Source of the DNA: Clostridia bacterium | Lineage (GTDB): Bacteria > Bacillota > Clostridia > Oscillospirales > QAMX01 | DNA: 35,679 bases | Assembly (NCBI GenBank): GCA_017441705.1 | Contig: JAFRWU010000090.1 | Location: 1 to 35,679 of the forward strand | Direction: 5' to 3' | In this document: positions 14,366 to 21,754 of the stretch, piece by piece | Layout: each line of letters begins with the position of its first letter | Numbering within the stretch: the stretch's first letter is position 1 | The notes under the pieces: model-generated | Databases searched by the model: none | What the model was told of the DNA's origin: nothing | The model's input: the letters and a program-made list of their open reading frames with translations, nothing else | Program-made: the position numbers and the translations under genes

Positions 14366-15370
14366 TCAGACGTCCCGGTGGGGAAGCTCGGCGAGTTCCT
14401 CCCGGTTGACCGGGAGGAGGAAGATCACGAAAAGCAGGCAGAGCACCTCGGCGACGGTGCCCGCAAGCCCGCCTTCGATCCCGAACGTGCCGCCGTTCCA
14501 GAGCTCCATGCCGGCTTTGCCCGTCGCCGTGAGGATCGAGGCGTTCATGCCCCAGCCCGTTCCGCTGACGCTGATGCCCCAGAAATTGCCCTGGAAGAAG
14601 TTCCAGAAGCTGTGCAGCGCGCAGGCGCCCCAGATATTGCCGCGTTTGAGGATATAGATCCCGTAGCTCGCGCCGCAGAGAGCGATGTTCAGAAAGCCGA
14701 TCAGATTGAAGCCGGGGTTCCCGAGATGGAGTGCCGCGAAGACCAGAGAGGAAACCGTGACCGCGATCCACGGGCGGTTCCGGCGGGTGATCGACACCAT
14801 CAGGTAACCGCGGCAGAGCACCTCTTCGCTGGCGCCCTGGACCATGTAGCCGAGGCAGAAGAGGATCAGAAGTCCCACTGAGATCCCGGATGAAAGCCGG
14901 AAGGTGTAAGCGCCGACGGCCATGCCGGTCAGAGCTGCGATCGAGATCATCGCGAAGGTGACGCCGATCCCGATCAGATACTCCCGCAGGATATGTCCCT
15001 TCCGGAAGCCCATGGAAGGGATCCTTCTCTTTTCAAGGAACCGGCAGTAGATCCATACGCCGAGGATCATGAGTCCCGTGGAGAAGAGCGAGACCAGGGT
15101 GATCCAGACCGGCTGGTTCGACAGGATCTCGCCGATCGCCGCGAAATACGCCCCCGCGTCGCCGTCAGACAGGCGTCCCGCCGCCTCCGCAAGTTCGGAA
15201 ATATGCAGGAGGAGCCATCCTCCCTCCGCGATCACCGAAGGGATCGCCTCCAGGATCCCCGCCGCGAGAAACACGGGGACGAAGATCAGAAGCTCCAGCA
15301 TAAAATGAAATCCGCGCCGTCCCTCCTTCGCCTCCGCGAGCATCCGCGTTTCATCCCAGTTCCAGTGCAT
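14366..15370 (-). CDS. CPBP family intramembrane metalloprotease
   Basis: A 334-residue polytopic membrane protein of the CPBP (CAAX protease/bacteriocin-processing) family. The three motifs are present: EEVLCR (Glu182, Glu183, Arg187), FAALH (Phe211 and His215) and HSFWN (His253 and Asn257). Members cleave peptides within the membrane, but substrates in most bacteria are unknown. The ATG at 15370 is preferred over a TTG directly abutting the upstream stop, because AGAGGCG-like sequence precedes it. It is the last gene of a minus-strand run with the alpha/beta hydrolase and the sialidase-like gene. Confidence 0.88.
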   Translation of the reverse strand: MHWNWDETRMLAEAKEGRRGFHFMLELLIFVPVFLAAGILEAIPSVIAEGGWLLLHISELAEAAGRLSDGDAGAYFAAIGEILSNQPVWITLVSLFSTGLMILGVWIYCRFLEKRRIPSMGFRKGHILREYLIGIGVTFAMISIAALTGMAVGAYTFRLSSGISVGLLILFCLGYMVQGASEEVLCRGYLMVSITRRNRPWIAVTVSSLVFAALHLGNPGFNLIGFLNIALCGASYGIYILKRGNIWGACALHSFWNFFQGNFWGISVSGTGWGMNASILTATGKAGMELWNGGTFGIEGGLAGTVAEVLCLLFVIFLLPVNREELAELPHRDV

Positions 15371-15391
15371 CTCTTTCGCCTCTTTTCCCAA

Positions 15392-16339
15392 TCAGACGAT
15401 CCCGTATTTCCGGAGGAATTTTTCCAGATTCTCTCCGTAAGCTTCCCGGTGCGTGTTCTTGCTCAGGGCGTGGGAGGCGCCGGGATAGCAGGCGAGTTCT
15501 TTTTTGCCGCGCTTTGCCTCGAAGTTTTCAAAGACCATGGCGCTGGGGACGAAGTCGTCCGCCGTGCCGTGGATAAAGAGCATGGGAAGGCTCTCGGGGA
15601 TCTTCTTCACCGCCTCGACCGGTTTGACGCGGGAGAAAAGGATCCCTCCGCGCAGTCTGGAAAGAAGGCTCGCCATGGCGAGCAGCGGGAAACGGGGCAA
15701 GTGATAGACATGCTTCATGTTGAAGGCCAGCTGATCGGAAAGGTTCGAGTAGCCGCAGTCCTCCACCGCGAAGGAGAGCCGGTCGTCGCCGGCCGCGTGC
15801 AGCATGACGGTGGCCGCGCCCATCGATTCGCCGTGCGTGCCGATCACCGCGTCCCCGCCGTAGCGTTCCCGGGCGAGATCGATCACTTCGCCGACGACTT
15901 TCTTTTCCCGGTCGCCCATGGTGGTGGGGACTTTCCCGCTTTCACCGTGGTTGGGCTGGTCGTAGAGGACGGCGTCGAAGCCGAGCCGGCGGTAATCCTC
16001 CACGTATTTCATCATGCCGCAGAGGGTGCTGGTGTATCCGTGCACCAAAACGACCACCCGCCGTCTGCCGTCCGGGAAGGAAGCGCCTTCGGGTCTTTCG
16101 ATATATATGCCCTTGATCTCCACTCCGGCCGCTTTGGAGGCAAAGGAGAAGGGCTCGGTTTTGATCTCCCTGCCGTACGCCGAAAGATCGACGCCGTGCT
16201 CCTGGTCGTAGGCAAGGCATTCGGCGCGGGTGTGGTTTTTCGGATGCACCACGATGCCCGAAAGGATCCAGGCGATCCCGACGAGCGCGATCAGGAAAAG
16301 TCCCGCCAGCACGGCGAGGGCGATCCATACGTATTCCAT
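15392..16339 (-). CDS. Membrane-anchored alpha/beta hydrolase
   Basis: A 315-residue serine hydrolase with an N-terminal membrane anchor (YVWIALAVLAGLFLIALVGIA), so the catalytic domain is probably outside the membrane. The catalytic triad can be read: Ser172 in HGESMGA, Asp262 in HGTADDFVP and His290 in GASHALS; the oxyanion HGY is at 100-102. It resembles the BAAT/YkfD-type lysophospholipase-like hydrolases of Firmicutes, whose substrates are generally unknown. AAGGGAG precedes the ATG by about 10 bases. Its start follows the sialidase-like stop by 3 bp, indicating one operon. Confidence 0.88.
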   Translation of the reverse strand: MEYVWIALAVLAGLFLIALVGIAWILSGIVVHPKNHTRAECLAYDQEHGVDLSAYGREIKTEPFSFASKAAGVEIKGIYIERPEGASFPDGRRRVVVLVHGYTSTLCGMMKYVEDYRRLGFDAVLYDQPNHGESGKVPTTMGDREKKVVGEVIDLARERYGGDAVIGTHGESMGAATVMLHAAGDDRLSFAVEDCGYSNLSDQLAFNMKHVYHLPRFPLLAMASLLSRLRGGILFSRVKPVEAVKKIPESLPMLFIHGTADDFVPSAMVFENFEAKRGKKELACYPGASHALSKNTHREAYGENLEKFLRKYGIV

Positions 16340-16342
16340 GAT

Positions 16343-17476
16343 TCAGTTTCTCCCTTCCGGTTTTTCTCCGGCGGCACGGTTGACCACCGTCTGAAGTCTT
16401 GCGCAGGGGCTGACCGGTCTGCCCGCCAGGACGTCCTCCTCGGTAAAGACCGCCATCAGGATCTCCCGCGCGCCCATCCGGTCGTAATCGTAAGCGATAT
16501 AGATCCGGCCTTCCTCATCCTCCTTGCCGTCGGGATAGCTGACCCCGACGCGGGGATCGAGCATCAGGCCGCCGATCCAGGTCTTTCCGTCGTCCTCCGA
16601 AAGCATGGCCATGAGATTGTTCCTGACGTTCCAGTCCTTCGGATCGGTGAGATAGGTGGGATTCACATGATTGACCAGAAGGATCCGGCCCGAGCGGAGC
16701 CTGCGGATGAAGAAGCGTGAATTGGGGCCCGTGTGCCCGGAAAAACCGATCCCCTCGTAGGTTTTCCCTCCGTCGGAGGAAAACGCCTGACCGATGCCGT
16801 CCTTGGTCCGCACCAGGACCCAGAGCCGGCCGTCCCGCAGCTCCACGACCATATGCTCGTCAAAGCCGCGGCGGGGCACGTCCACGCCGCCGGCCCGCGT
16901 GAAGGTTTCCCCCCGGTCGCAGGAACGGTAAAGATTCGCAAGGGCTTCCTCACGAAGCTCCGGATGCTCCTCCGACGGCTTCATGAACCCGCTCGTCCAC
17001 AGGGCGACCGGCAGGAGCCAGTCTCCGTTTTTCAGGACCGTGGGCTTGTTGAGCATCAGGCCGTTGGCGATCCTCCGGGGAGCCGTGAAGAGAAGCTCCT
17101 CTCCGTCCGGATCGTCGCACCGGGCCGTCCAGACGCCCGCCCTTCCGTCGAAGGTGTCTTTGGACTGGGTCCAGAAAAGCCAGAGCCTTCCCAGCGGGTC
17201 GATCCACACCGCGGGATCGAAGCACCGGACCGCAGGATCTTCGTGCCTGACCAGGATCAGGCCGTCGGTGAAGCTTTTGCCGTCGTCGTCGCTCTTCTCC
17301 AGGATGACCACGTTGCCGGGCTCCTCGGTGACGCCGCCGGAGTACCAGCAGACGAAGAGCCTTCCCCCCGCCGTCTTTTCCAGCGACGGGATCCCCTGCC
17401 AGCGCCGCCCGGCGGTGAGATAAGCGGGGATCGTGTGGTTCCGCAGGATTTCCGCAGGTCGCAAAGCCGTTTCCAT
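16343..17476 (-). CDS. Sialidase-superfamily (BNR repeat) protein
   Basis: A 377-residue six-bladed propeller protein of the BNR_2/sialidase class. Four Asp-box-like motifs are visible: SDDDGKSF (62-69), SCDRGETF (185-192), SSDGGKTY and SEDDGKTW. The place where true sialidases have the RIP arginine reads WQGIP (26-30), so the standard Arg triad looks incomplete and the sugar specificity is open. There is no signal peptide, so it acts in the cytoplasm. The ATG at 17476 follows GAGAGGAAAGG; a start 33 bp upstream lacks a ribosome site. It is adjacent to and probably co-transcribed with the hydrolase. Confidence 0.82.
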   Translation of the reverse strand: METALRPAEILRNHTIPAYLTAGRRWQGIPSLEKTAGGRLFVCWYSGGVTEEPGNVVILEKSDDDGKSFTDGLILVRHEDPAVRCFDPAVWIDPLGRLWLFWTQSKDTFDGRAGVWTARCDDPDGEELLFTAPRRIANGLMLNKPTVLKNGDWLLPVALWTSGFMKPSEEHPELREEALANLYRSCDRGETFTRAGGVDVPRRGFDEHMVVELRDGRLWVLVRTKDGIGQAFSSDGGKTYEGIGFSGHTGPNSRFFIRRLRSGRILLVNHVNPTYLTDPKDWNVRNNLMAMLSEDDGKTWIGGLMLDPRVGVSYPDGKEDEEGRIYIAYDYDRMGAREILMAVFTEEDVLAGRPVSPCARLQTVVNRAAGEKPEGRN

Positions 17477-17528
17477 AAGTACCTTTCCTCTCTCAGATCG
17501 TTCTGTCATTCTTGGAAAAGCGAAAGCC

Positions 17529-18215
17529 TTACGAGGGGTCGGCCGGGGCTTCGGTCTCGTACAAGGGCGCCGCAGGATCGAACTCCTGCTTCCGGTAGGT
17601 GACCGAGCCGATAGGCCTTCCCGAAAGGCCGTATTTCGGATGTACGCCGAAGAGATTGACGTACCGGGCGAGATCGTCCTTTTCCGCCTCCATGGCCGCC
17701 ATCACCGCCACCGCCGCATGCACGTCGTCCAGAGCCCGGTGGGTGTTGGGCGTGGCGAGCCGGTAGGCGTTGACCGCGTCCCCCAGTCTGTGGGGATAAG
17801 GCATCCTGTCCCGGTAGACCGTCAGGATGTCCAGGAAACGGACGCCCCGGAGCGAATCGGCCTTTCCCTCCCGCTTCAGGAAATAAAAAAGAAAATTCAG
17901 ATCGAACTGCGCGTTGTAGGCTGCGATCAGCGTCTTCTTCTCCCCGATCATGGCGGCGAACGCCTCCGCCGCCTCCGCTTTGGGGACCCCTTCGGAGGCA
18001 AGACGCGCGGGCGTGATGCCGGTGAGCCGTGTGATCTCCGGCGGGAGAAGCTTTCCCTCCGAGAGGGCGATGAGAAAATCCGCCTCCACCTCTCCCCGGG
18101 GCGAAAGGGAGGCCATGCCGAGCTCGATGATCTCGTCCCGCACCGGGCTGATCCCGGTGGTCTCGGTATCGAGGACCAGGATCTGATCGAATTCCCGAAA
18201 CAGCCGGTCAAACAT
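17529..18215 (-). CDS. DnaQ/PolC-type 3'-5' exonuclease
   Basis: A 228-residue DEDDh exonuclease, removing nucleotides from 3' ends. Motifs: ExoI DTETTG (Asp16, Glu18), ExoII NAQFD (Asp105), ExoIII HRALDD (His159, Asp164). The N-terminal domain resembles the proofreading exonuclease of PolC and DNA polymerase III epsilon, but here it is free-standing, so it could act in repair or RNA trimming. The start at MFDRLF is preceded by GGGGGAAGG. It has its own promoter, and the sialidase-like gene follows 52 bp after its stop. Confidence 0.87.
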   Translation of the reverse strand: MFDRLFREFDQILVLDTETTGISPVRDEIIELGMASLSPRGEVEADFLIALSEGKLLPPEITRLTGITPARLASEGVPKAEAAEAFAAMIGEKKTLIAAYNAQFDLNFLFYFLKREGKADSLRGVRFLDILTVYRDRMPYPHRLGDAVNAYRLATPNTHRALDDVHAAVAVMAAMEAEKDDLARYVNLFGVHPKYGLSGRPIGSVTYRKQEFDPAAPLYETEAPADPS

Positions 18216-18270
18216 CGGCCTTCCCCCTCTCTTCCGTCTGATGGGCGCCGCGCCTGTCCGCAGCAACGTT

Positions 18271-18299
18271 ATTCTATCACAGAAGCGCCGCTTCTTCAA
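18271..18299 (-). promoter_or_regulatory. Promoter of the exonuclease gene
   Basis: On the minus strand, TTGAAG (18299-18294), a 17-bp spacer ending GTGA and TAGAAT (18276-18271), with an extended -10 TGA. Confidence 0.7.
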
Positions 18300-18349
18300 C
18301 CGTTTTCCCCGTTTTCTTCCCCTTTCCCCGCCGGGCTGCGCCCGTAAAG

Positions 18350-18410
18350 TTTACAATTTGTTTACAATTCAAGCTCGATTTGTTACAACTTTGTTACAAG
18401 TCGGATACAA
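18350..18410 (+). promoter_or_regulatory. Tandem TTACAA operator array with 11-bp period
   Basis: TTACAA occurs at 18351, 18362, 18383 and 18394, and a variant ATACAA at 18405. The steps are 11, 21, 11 and 11 bp, so the sites lie on one face of the helix. As hexamers (TTTACA, TTTACA, GTTACA, GTTACA, GATACA) separated by 5 bp they match the direct-repeat layout of OmpR/PhoB-family regulators such as Bacillus PhoP (TTHACA repeats). The array ends about 9 bp before the -10 box. Three copies also read as near-dyads TTGT-N1/2-ACAA, so a dimeric repressor is the alternative. Confidence 0.7.
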
Positions 18411-18418
18411 CTCCCCTT

Positions 18419-18424
18419 TATACT
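18419..18424 (+). promoter_or_regulatory. -10 box of the carboxypeptidase gene, weak -35
   Basis: TATACT at 18419-18424. At the 17-bp distance the -35 position reads ACAAGT, far from TTGACA, which suggests that activator binding to the adjacent repeat array is needed. Confidence 0.65.
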
Positions 18425-18452
18425 GGCTTCAAACCAGCAAAGGAGAGGGCCC

Positions 18453-19391
18453 ATGAGAGAGGATCTGCCGATCATTGAGGATGCGCGCCGTCCGGCGCGG
18501 CGCGAAAAAAACGCCGGAGAGGAGATCCGGAAAAGCGGCGCGCCTCCCGCCGGAGGAAGACCGGGGAGACGCCGCGGAAAGCCCGGACCGGGAGGCTTTC
18601 ACCGCACCCTGATCCGGCGGAAGCGGCTTCTTTTGCCGTTCCTGTTTCTTGCGGCCGTTCTGTTCTTTCTTCTTCCCCGGTGGTTCCGCGGATGCGGCGC
18701 GGCGGAGACGGAGGACGCACGGGGCGCGTACCGGTTTTCTCCGCGGGAATCCTCCGCTCTCCCGGACCGGGAGGAGGAGGGGGAATCCGGCGTTCCCTCC
18801 CCCCGTCCGATCCCGGCGGAGGAGCAGGATCCCCTGCTGCTGGTGAACCGGGATCACCCTCTGCCCGCGGATTACGTTCCCGAGACAGCGGCGCTCCGGT
18901 ACGGGATGGCCTCGTCCCGGCTCTGCCTTGACGATCTGCAGGACATGATGGACGACTGCCGGGCGGCAGGCCTGCGGCCTCTGATCTGTTCCTCCTACCG
19001 CTCCTATGAAAAGCAGGAGGAGCTCTACCGGAACAAAATCAAATTCTATCAGGACCGGGGCGAGCTTCCCAGCGAAGCGATCAGACTCGCCTCCCGGGTG
19101 GTGGCCCCGCCGGGCGAAAGCGAGCATCAGACCGGGCTGGCCTTCGACATCGTGGACGAGGGATATCAGCTCCTGGACGAAAAGCAGGAGCGCACGAAGG
19201 TCTCCCTGTGGCTTCACGAAAACGCGGTGAAGTACGGCTTTATCGTCCGTTACCCTCCGGAGAAGACGAGCGTGACCGGCATCATCTACGAGCCCTGGCA
19301 TTACCGGTACGTGGGAAAAGAGATCGCAGAGGAGATCTCCTCGTCCGGGCTTACGCTGGAGGAATATCTGAAAAGCGGGCGGGAGGAATGA
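18453..19391 (+). CDS. VanY-like D-alanyl-D-alanine carboxypeptidase (M15B)
   Basis: A 312-residue membrane-anchored zinc peptidase that would trim terminal D-Ala from cell-wall stem peptides. Residues 1-58 are a basic cytoplasmic tail, 59-75 a transmembrane helix (LLLPFLFLAAVLFFLLP), and the outside part ends in the VanY domain. Key motifs are SSYRSYEKQ (180-188), SEHQTGLAFDI (zinc ligands His225 and Asp232) and EPWH (Glu280, His283). AAAGGAGAGG precedes the ATG. The upstream repeat array implies control by a cell-envelope or phosphate-type response regulator. No vanA/vanH/vanX-like gene is nearby, so glycopeptide resistance is not implied. Confidence 0.9.
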   Translation: MREDLPIIEDARRPARREKNAGEEIRKSGAPPAGGRPGRRRGKPGPGGFHRTLIRRKRLLLPFLFLAAVLFFLLPRWFRGCGAAETEDARGAYRFSPRESSALPDREEEGESGVPSPRPIPAEEQDPLLLVNRDHPLPADYVPETAALRYGMASSRLCLDDLQDMMDDCRAAGLRPLICSSYRSYEKQEELYRNKIKFYQDRGELPSEAIRLASRVVAPPGESEHQTGLAFDIVDEGYQLLDEKQERTKVSLWLHENAVKYGFIVRYPPEKTSVTGIIYEPWHYRYVGKEIAEEISSSGLTLEEYLKSGREE

Positions 19392-19413
19392 TTCTCCTTT
19401 CGCCGCGCTTTCC

Positions 19414-19452
19414 CGGGGATCCGCCCTTCCTCCCGGAGGATCCCCGTTTTTT
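19414..19452 (+). terminator. Terminator after carboxypeptidase gene
   Basis: CGGGGATCC (19414-19422) pairs with GGATCCCCG (19438-19446), followed by TTTTTT. Confidence 0.88.
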
Positions 19453-19453
19453 C

Positions 19454-19483
19454 TTGACAAGGCCGCGCGCGCCGTGATAGGAT
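19454..19483 (+). promoter_or_regulatory. Promoter of the PhnP-like hydrolase gene
   Basis: TTGACA at 19454-19459, an 18-bp GC-rich spacer ending GTGA and TAGGAT at 19478-19483, starting right after the preceding terminator. Confidence 0.72.
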
Positions 19484-19531
19484 AGCAGTGAAAAAGCCGT
19501 CCTTTCGGTATTGTGAAAGAAGGTCATCGAT

Positions 19532-20395
19532 ATGAAGTTTCTGGGCACCTCCGCGGGAGAAGGGATCCCCGATCCCTTCTGCACCTGCCCGATCTGCGAA
19601 AACGCACGGCGCGTCGGAGGAAAGGAGCTTCGCACCCGCTCCTCCTTCCTGCTGGATGAAGAGACGATCATCGATCTCGGCGCCGACTACTTCGCCCAGG
19701 CGCGGGATCACGGCCTCCGGCTGGACAAACTCCGCACCGTCCTTCTCACCCACACCCACGACGATCATTTCAACTACACCTTCTTCTGGGAACGCTCGGT
19801 CAAGCGGGCGGGGACCGGCGAACCTCTGACCGTGATCCTCTCGGAGGAAGGGAAGCGCTATTTCGACGAATTCTACGTCCGCTCCCCCGCGCTCGGCTCG
19901 GAAAGGCTCCTTTCCCCTCCCAACGCCGTCCTGCGGGCGGTGAAGCCCGGCGTCCCCTTCGAGGCAGGCCCCTACCGGGTGACGCCGCTGCGCGGACGCC
20001 ATTCCACCGCCTTTGAAAAGAACAGCACCAATTATCTCGTCGAACGAAACGGCGAAAGCCTGTACTACGCTCTGGACTCCGGATACTTCACGGAGGAGAC
20101 CTTCGAGGCCCTCCGGGGCAGACGTCTCACCTACTTCATCGGCGAATGCACCTTCCCGGTGGATTTCGATTACATGACGAGAGAAAGCGGTCACATGGAC
20201 AAAAAGCGCTTCGTGGAGAATCTGGACAGGCTCTATGAGATCGGCGCGATCGACGAAAAGACGAAGATCTACGCCACGCACATCAGCCCCTTCGGTTCCA
20301 CCCACGAGACCCTTTCGGCCTTCTTCGCCTCCCTCGACCGGCCGTACCGGGCGGAGGCGGCCTACGACGGACTCGAGCTTCCCGCCCTGGGATAA
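19532..20395 (+). CDS. PhnP-like metallo-beta-lactamase fold hydrolase
   Basis: A 287-residue MBL-fold hydrolase, probably a phosphodiesterase. The metal-binding motif HTHDDH is at 74-79, and further histidines lie in LRGRHSTAF and ATHISPFGS. The N-terminus LGTSAGEGIPDPFCTCPICENAR, with Cys17, Cys19 and Cys22, follows the PhnP pattern in which a structural zinc is bound. PhnP itself hydrolyses cyclic ribose phosphates in the phosphonate pathway, but no other phn gene is present, so a different cyclic phosphodiester is plausible. GAAGGT lies 9 bases before the ATG. It is a single-gene unit. Confidence 0.85.
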   Translation: MKFLGTSAGEGIPDPFCTCPICENARRVGGKELRTRSSFLLDEETIIDLGADYFAQARDHGLRLDKLRTVLLTHTHDDHFNYTFFWERSVKRAGTGEPLTVILSEEGKRYFDEFYVRSPALGSERLLSPPNAVLRAVKPGVPFEAGPYRVTPLRGRHSTAFEKNSTNYLVERNGESLYYALDSGYFTEETFEALRGRRLTYFIGECTFPVDFDYMTRESGHMDKKRFVENLDRLYEIGAIDEKTKIYATHISPFGSTHETLSAFFASLDRPYRAEAAYDGLELPALG

Positions 20396-20428
20396 AGCCC
20401 GGCGCGGAAAAAGGCCGGCCGAATGGAA

Positions 20429-20457
20429 TTGCGCTTTCGGCGAAGAGATGATACAAT
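20429..20457 (+). promoter_or_regulatory. Promoter of the iron alcohol dehydrogenase gene
   Basis: TTGCGC at 20429-20434, a 17-bp spacer ending ATGA and TACAAT at 20452-20457, with an extended -10. Confidence 0.7.
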
Positions 20458-20471
20458 AAAAGAAACGATCG

Positions 20472-20503
20472 GCGGGACGGCCCTTCGCCGTCCCGCGCTT
20501 TTT
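20472..20503 (+). terminator. Hairpin plus T run in the dehydrogenase 5' leader
   Basis: GCGGGACGGC (20472-20481) pairs with GCCGTCCCGC (20487-20496), followed by GCTTTTT. It would end transcription from the upstream hydrolase gene, but it also lies inside the leader made from the promoter at 20429-20457, about 8 bases from its start. Confidence 0.75.
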
Positions 20504-20520
20504 CAAAAGGAGGAAAGATC

Positions 20521-21690
20521 ATGCTGAACTACGTCCACAGCATTCCCACGAAGCTCTTCTTCGGCAAGGGGCAGATCTCGCATCTTTCCGATGCGCTGAA
20601 CACCTTCGGCAAAAAGGTGCTTCTGACCTACGGCGGCGGCTCGATCAAGAAGAGCGGGCTCTACGATGAAGTGAAAAAGATCCTGGACGAGGGCGGATTC
20701 GCCGTGACAGAGCTTTCGGGCATCGAGCCCAATCCCCGGATCGAATCGGTGGAAAAGGGCGTCGCGCTCTGTAAAGAAAACCAGATCGACGTGATCCTGG
20801 CCGTGGGCGGCGGAAGCACCATCGACTGCTCCAAGGCCATCGCCGCCGGCGTTTATTACGAAGGGGACGATCTCTGGCAGATGGTCCGGGAGGCCGATCA
20901 CATCCGGAAGGCGCTGCCGCTGGTAGATATCCTGACCCTCAGCGCCACCGGATCGGAATTCGATCCCAGCGCCGTGATCTCCAACCTCAAGACCAACGAA
21001 AAGCTGGGCGGCACCTTCACCTACCCCGCCTTCTCCATCTGCGACCCGACCTACACCTTCACGGTTTCCGCCTATCAGACCGCCGCGGGCTCGGCCGATA
21101 TCATGAGCCATATTTTCGAGGGTTACTTCTCCCGCACGCCGGACAGCGATCTTTCGGACGGCATCGCCGAAACCATCCTGAAATCGGTGATCAAGAATCT
21201 GCCCGCCGCCCTGAACAATCCCGATGATTACGAGGCGCGCGCCAATCTGATGGCCAATTCCTCGGTGGCCTGCTCGGGCATCCCCGAATACGGCAAGGCC
21301 TCCACCGGCTGGCCCTGCCACACCATGGAGCACGAGCTTTCGGCCTACTACGACATCACCCACGGCGTGGGCCTTGCCATCCTGACGCCGAGATGGATGC
21401 GCTTCATCCTGAAAAAGGATCCCTCCTGCTCCTGGCGCTTTGTGCGCTTCGCGAAAAACGTGTGGGGACTTCAGGGCGGGGACGACGCCGCCCTGGCCGA
21501 GGCGGGCATCGCCGCCCTCGAAGCATTCTTCCGGAGCGCCGGACTTCCCGGCAACCTGACGGAGCTCGGCATCACCGACGAATACTTCCGCGCCATGGCG
21601 GAGCATGCCAACGTCGACAATTTCCTGGCAGACGCCTTCGTGCCGCTCACCAACGACGACATCGTCGAAATCTACAAGGCCTGCCTCTGA
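20521..21690 (+). CDS. Iron-containing alcohol dehydrogenase, YqhD/BdhA type
   Basis: A 389-residue NAD(P)H-dependent dehydrogenase that reduces aldehydes to alcohols, or the reverse, in fermentation or aldehyde detoxification. The nucleotide-binding sites are YGGGSIKKSG (GGGS at 38-41, typical of the NADPH-using YqhD/butanol dehydrogenase branch) and AVGGGSTID (96-102). Metal ligands are expected at Asp193 and His197 (SADIMSHIFE) and in the later histidines of HTMEHELSAYYDITHG. A strong AAAAGGAGGAAAG site precedes the ATG. The length is that of the family. The physiological substrate is not deducible. Confidence 0.93.
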   Translation: MLNYVHSIPTKLFFGKGQISHLSDALNTFGKKVLLTYGGGSIKKSGLYDEVKKILDEGGFAVTELSGIEPNPRIESVEKGVALCKENQIDVILAVGGGSTIDCSKAIAAGVYYEGDDLWQMVREADHIRKALPLVDILTLSATGSEFDPSAVISNLKTNEKLGGTFTYPAFSICDPTYTFTVSAYQTAAGSADIMSHIFEGYFSRTPDSDLSDGIAETILKSVIKNLPAALNNPDDYEARANLMANSSVACSGIPEYGKASTGWPCHTMEHELSAYYDITHGVGLAILTPRWMRFILKKDPSCSWRFVRFAKNVWGLQGGDDAALAEAGIAALEAFFRSAGLPGNLTELGITDEYFRAMAEHANVDNFLADAFVPLTNDDIVEIYKACL

Positions 21691-21710
21691 TTTCTCTTTC
21701 CCGAACCGAA

Positions 21711-21744
21711 AAGCTCCCGGACCGCGGTCCGGGAGCTTTTTCTT
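21711..21744. terminator. Terminator between dehydrogenase and pheT
   Basis: A perfect 14-bp inverted repeat AAGCTCCCGGACCG/CGGTCCGGGAGCTT (21711-21738), followed by TTTTCTTTT on the plus strand. The minus strand has TTTTCGG after the stem, so it may also serve pheT. Confidence 0.85.
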
Positions 21745-21754
21745 TTGCCGTTTT

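Noticed and set aside
18344..18354. The palindrome GTAAAGTTTAC at the left edge of the repeat array as a separate operator
   Set aside because: It appears only once and overlaps the first direct repeat; the 11-bp array explains it more simply.
18453..19391. A vancomycin-resistance cluster suggested by the VanY-like gene
   Set aside because: No vanH, ligase, vanX or vanRS-like gene is adjacent; M15B carboxypeptidases are common housekeeping enzymes.
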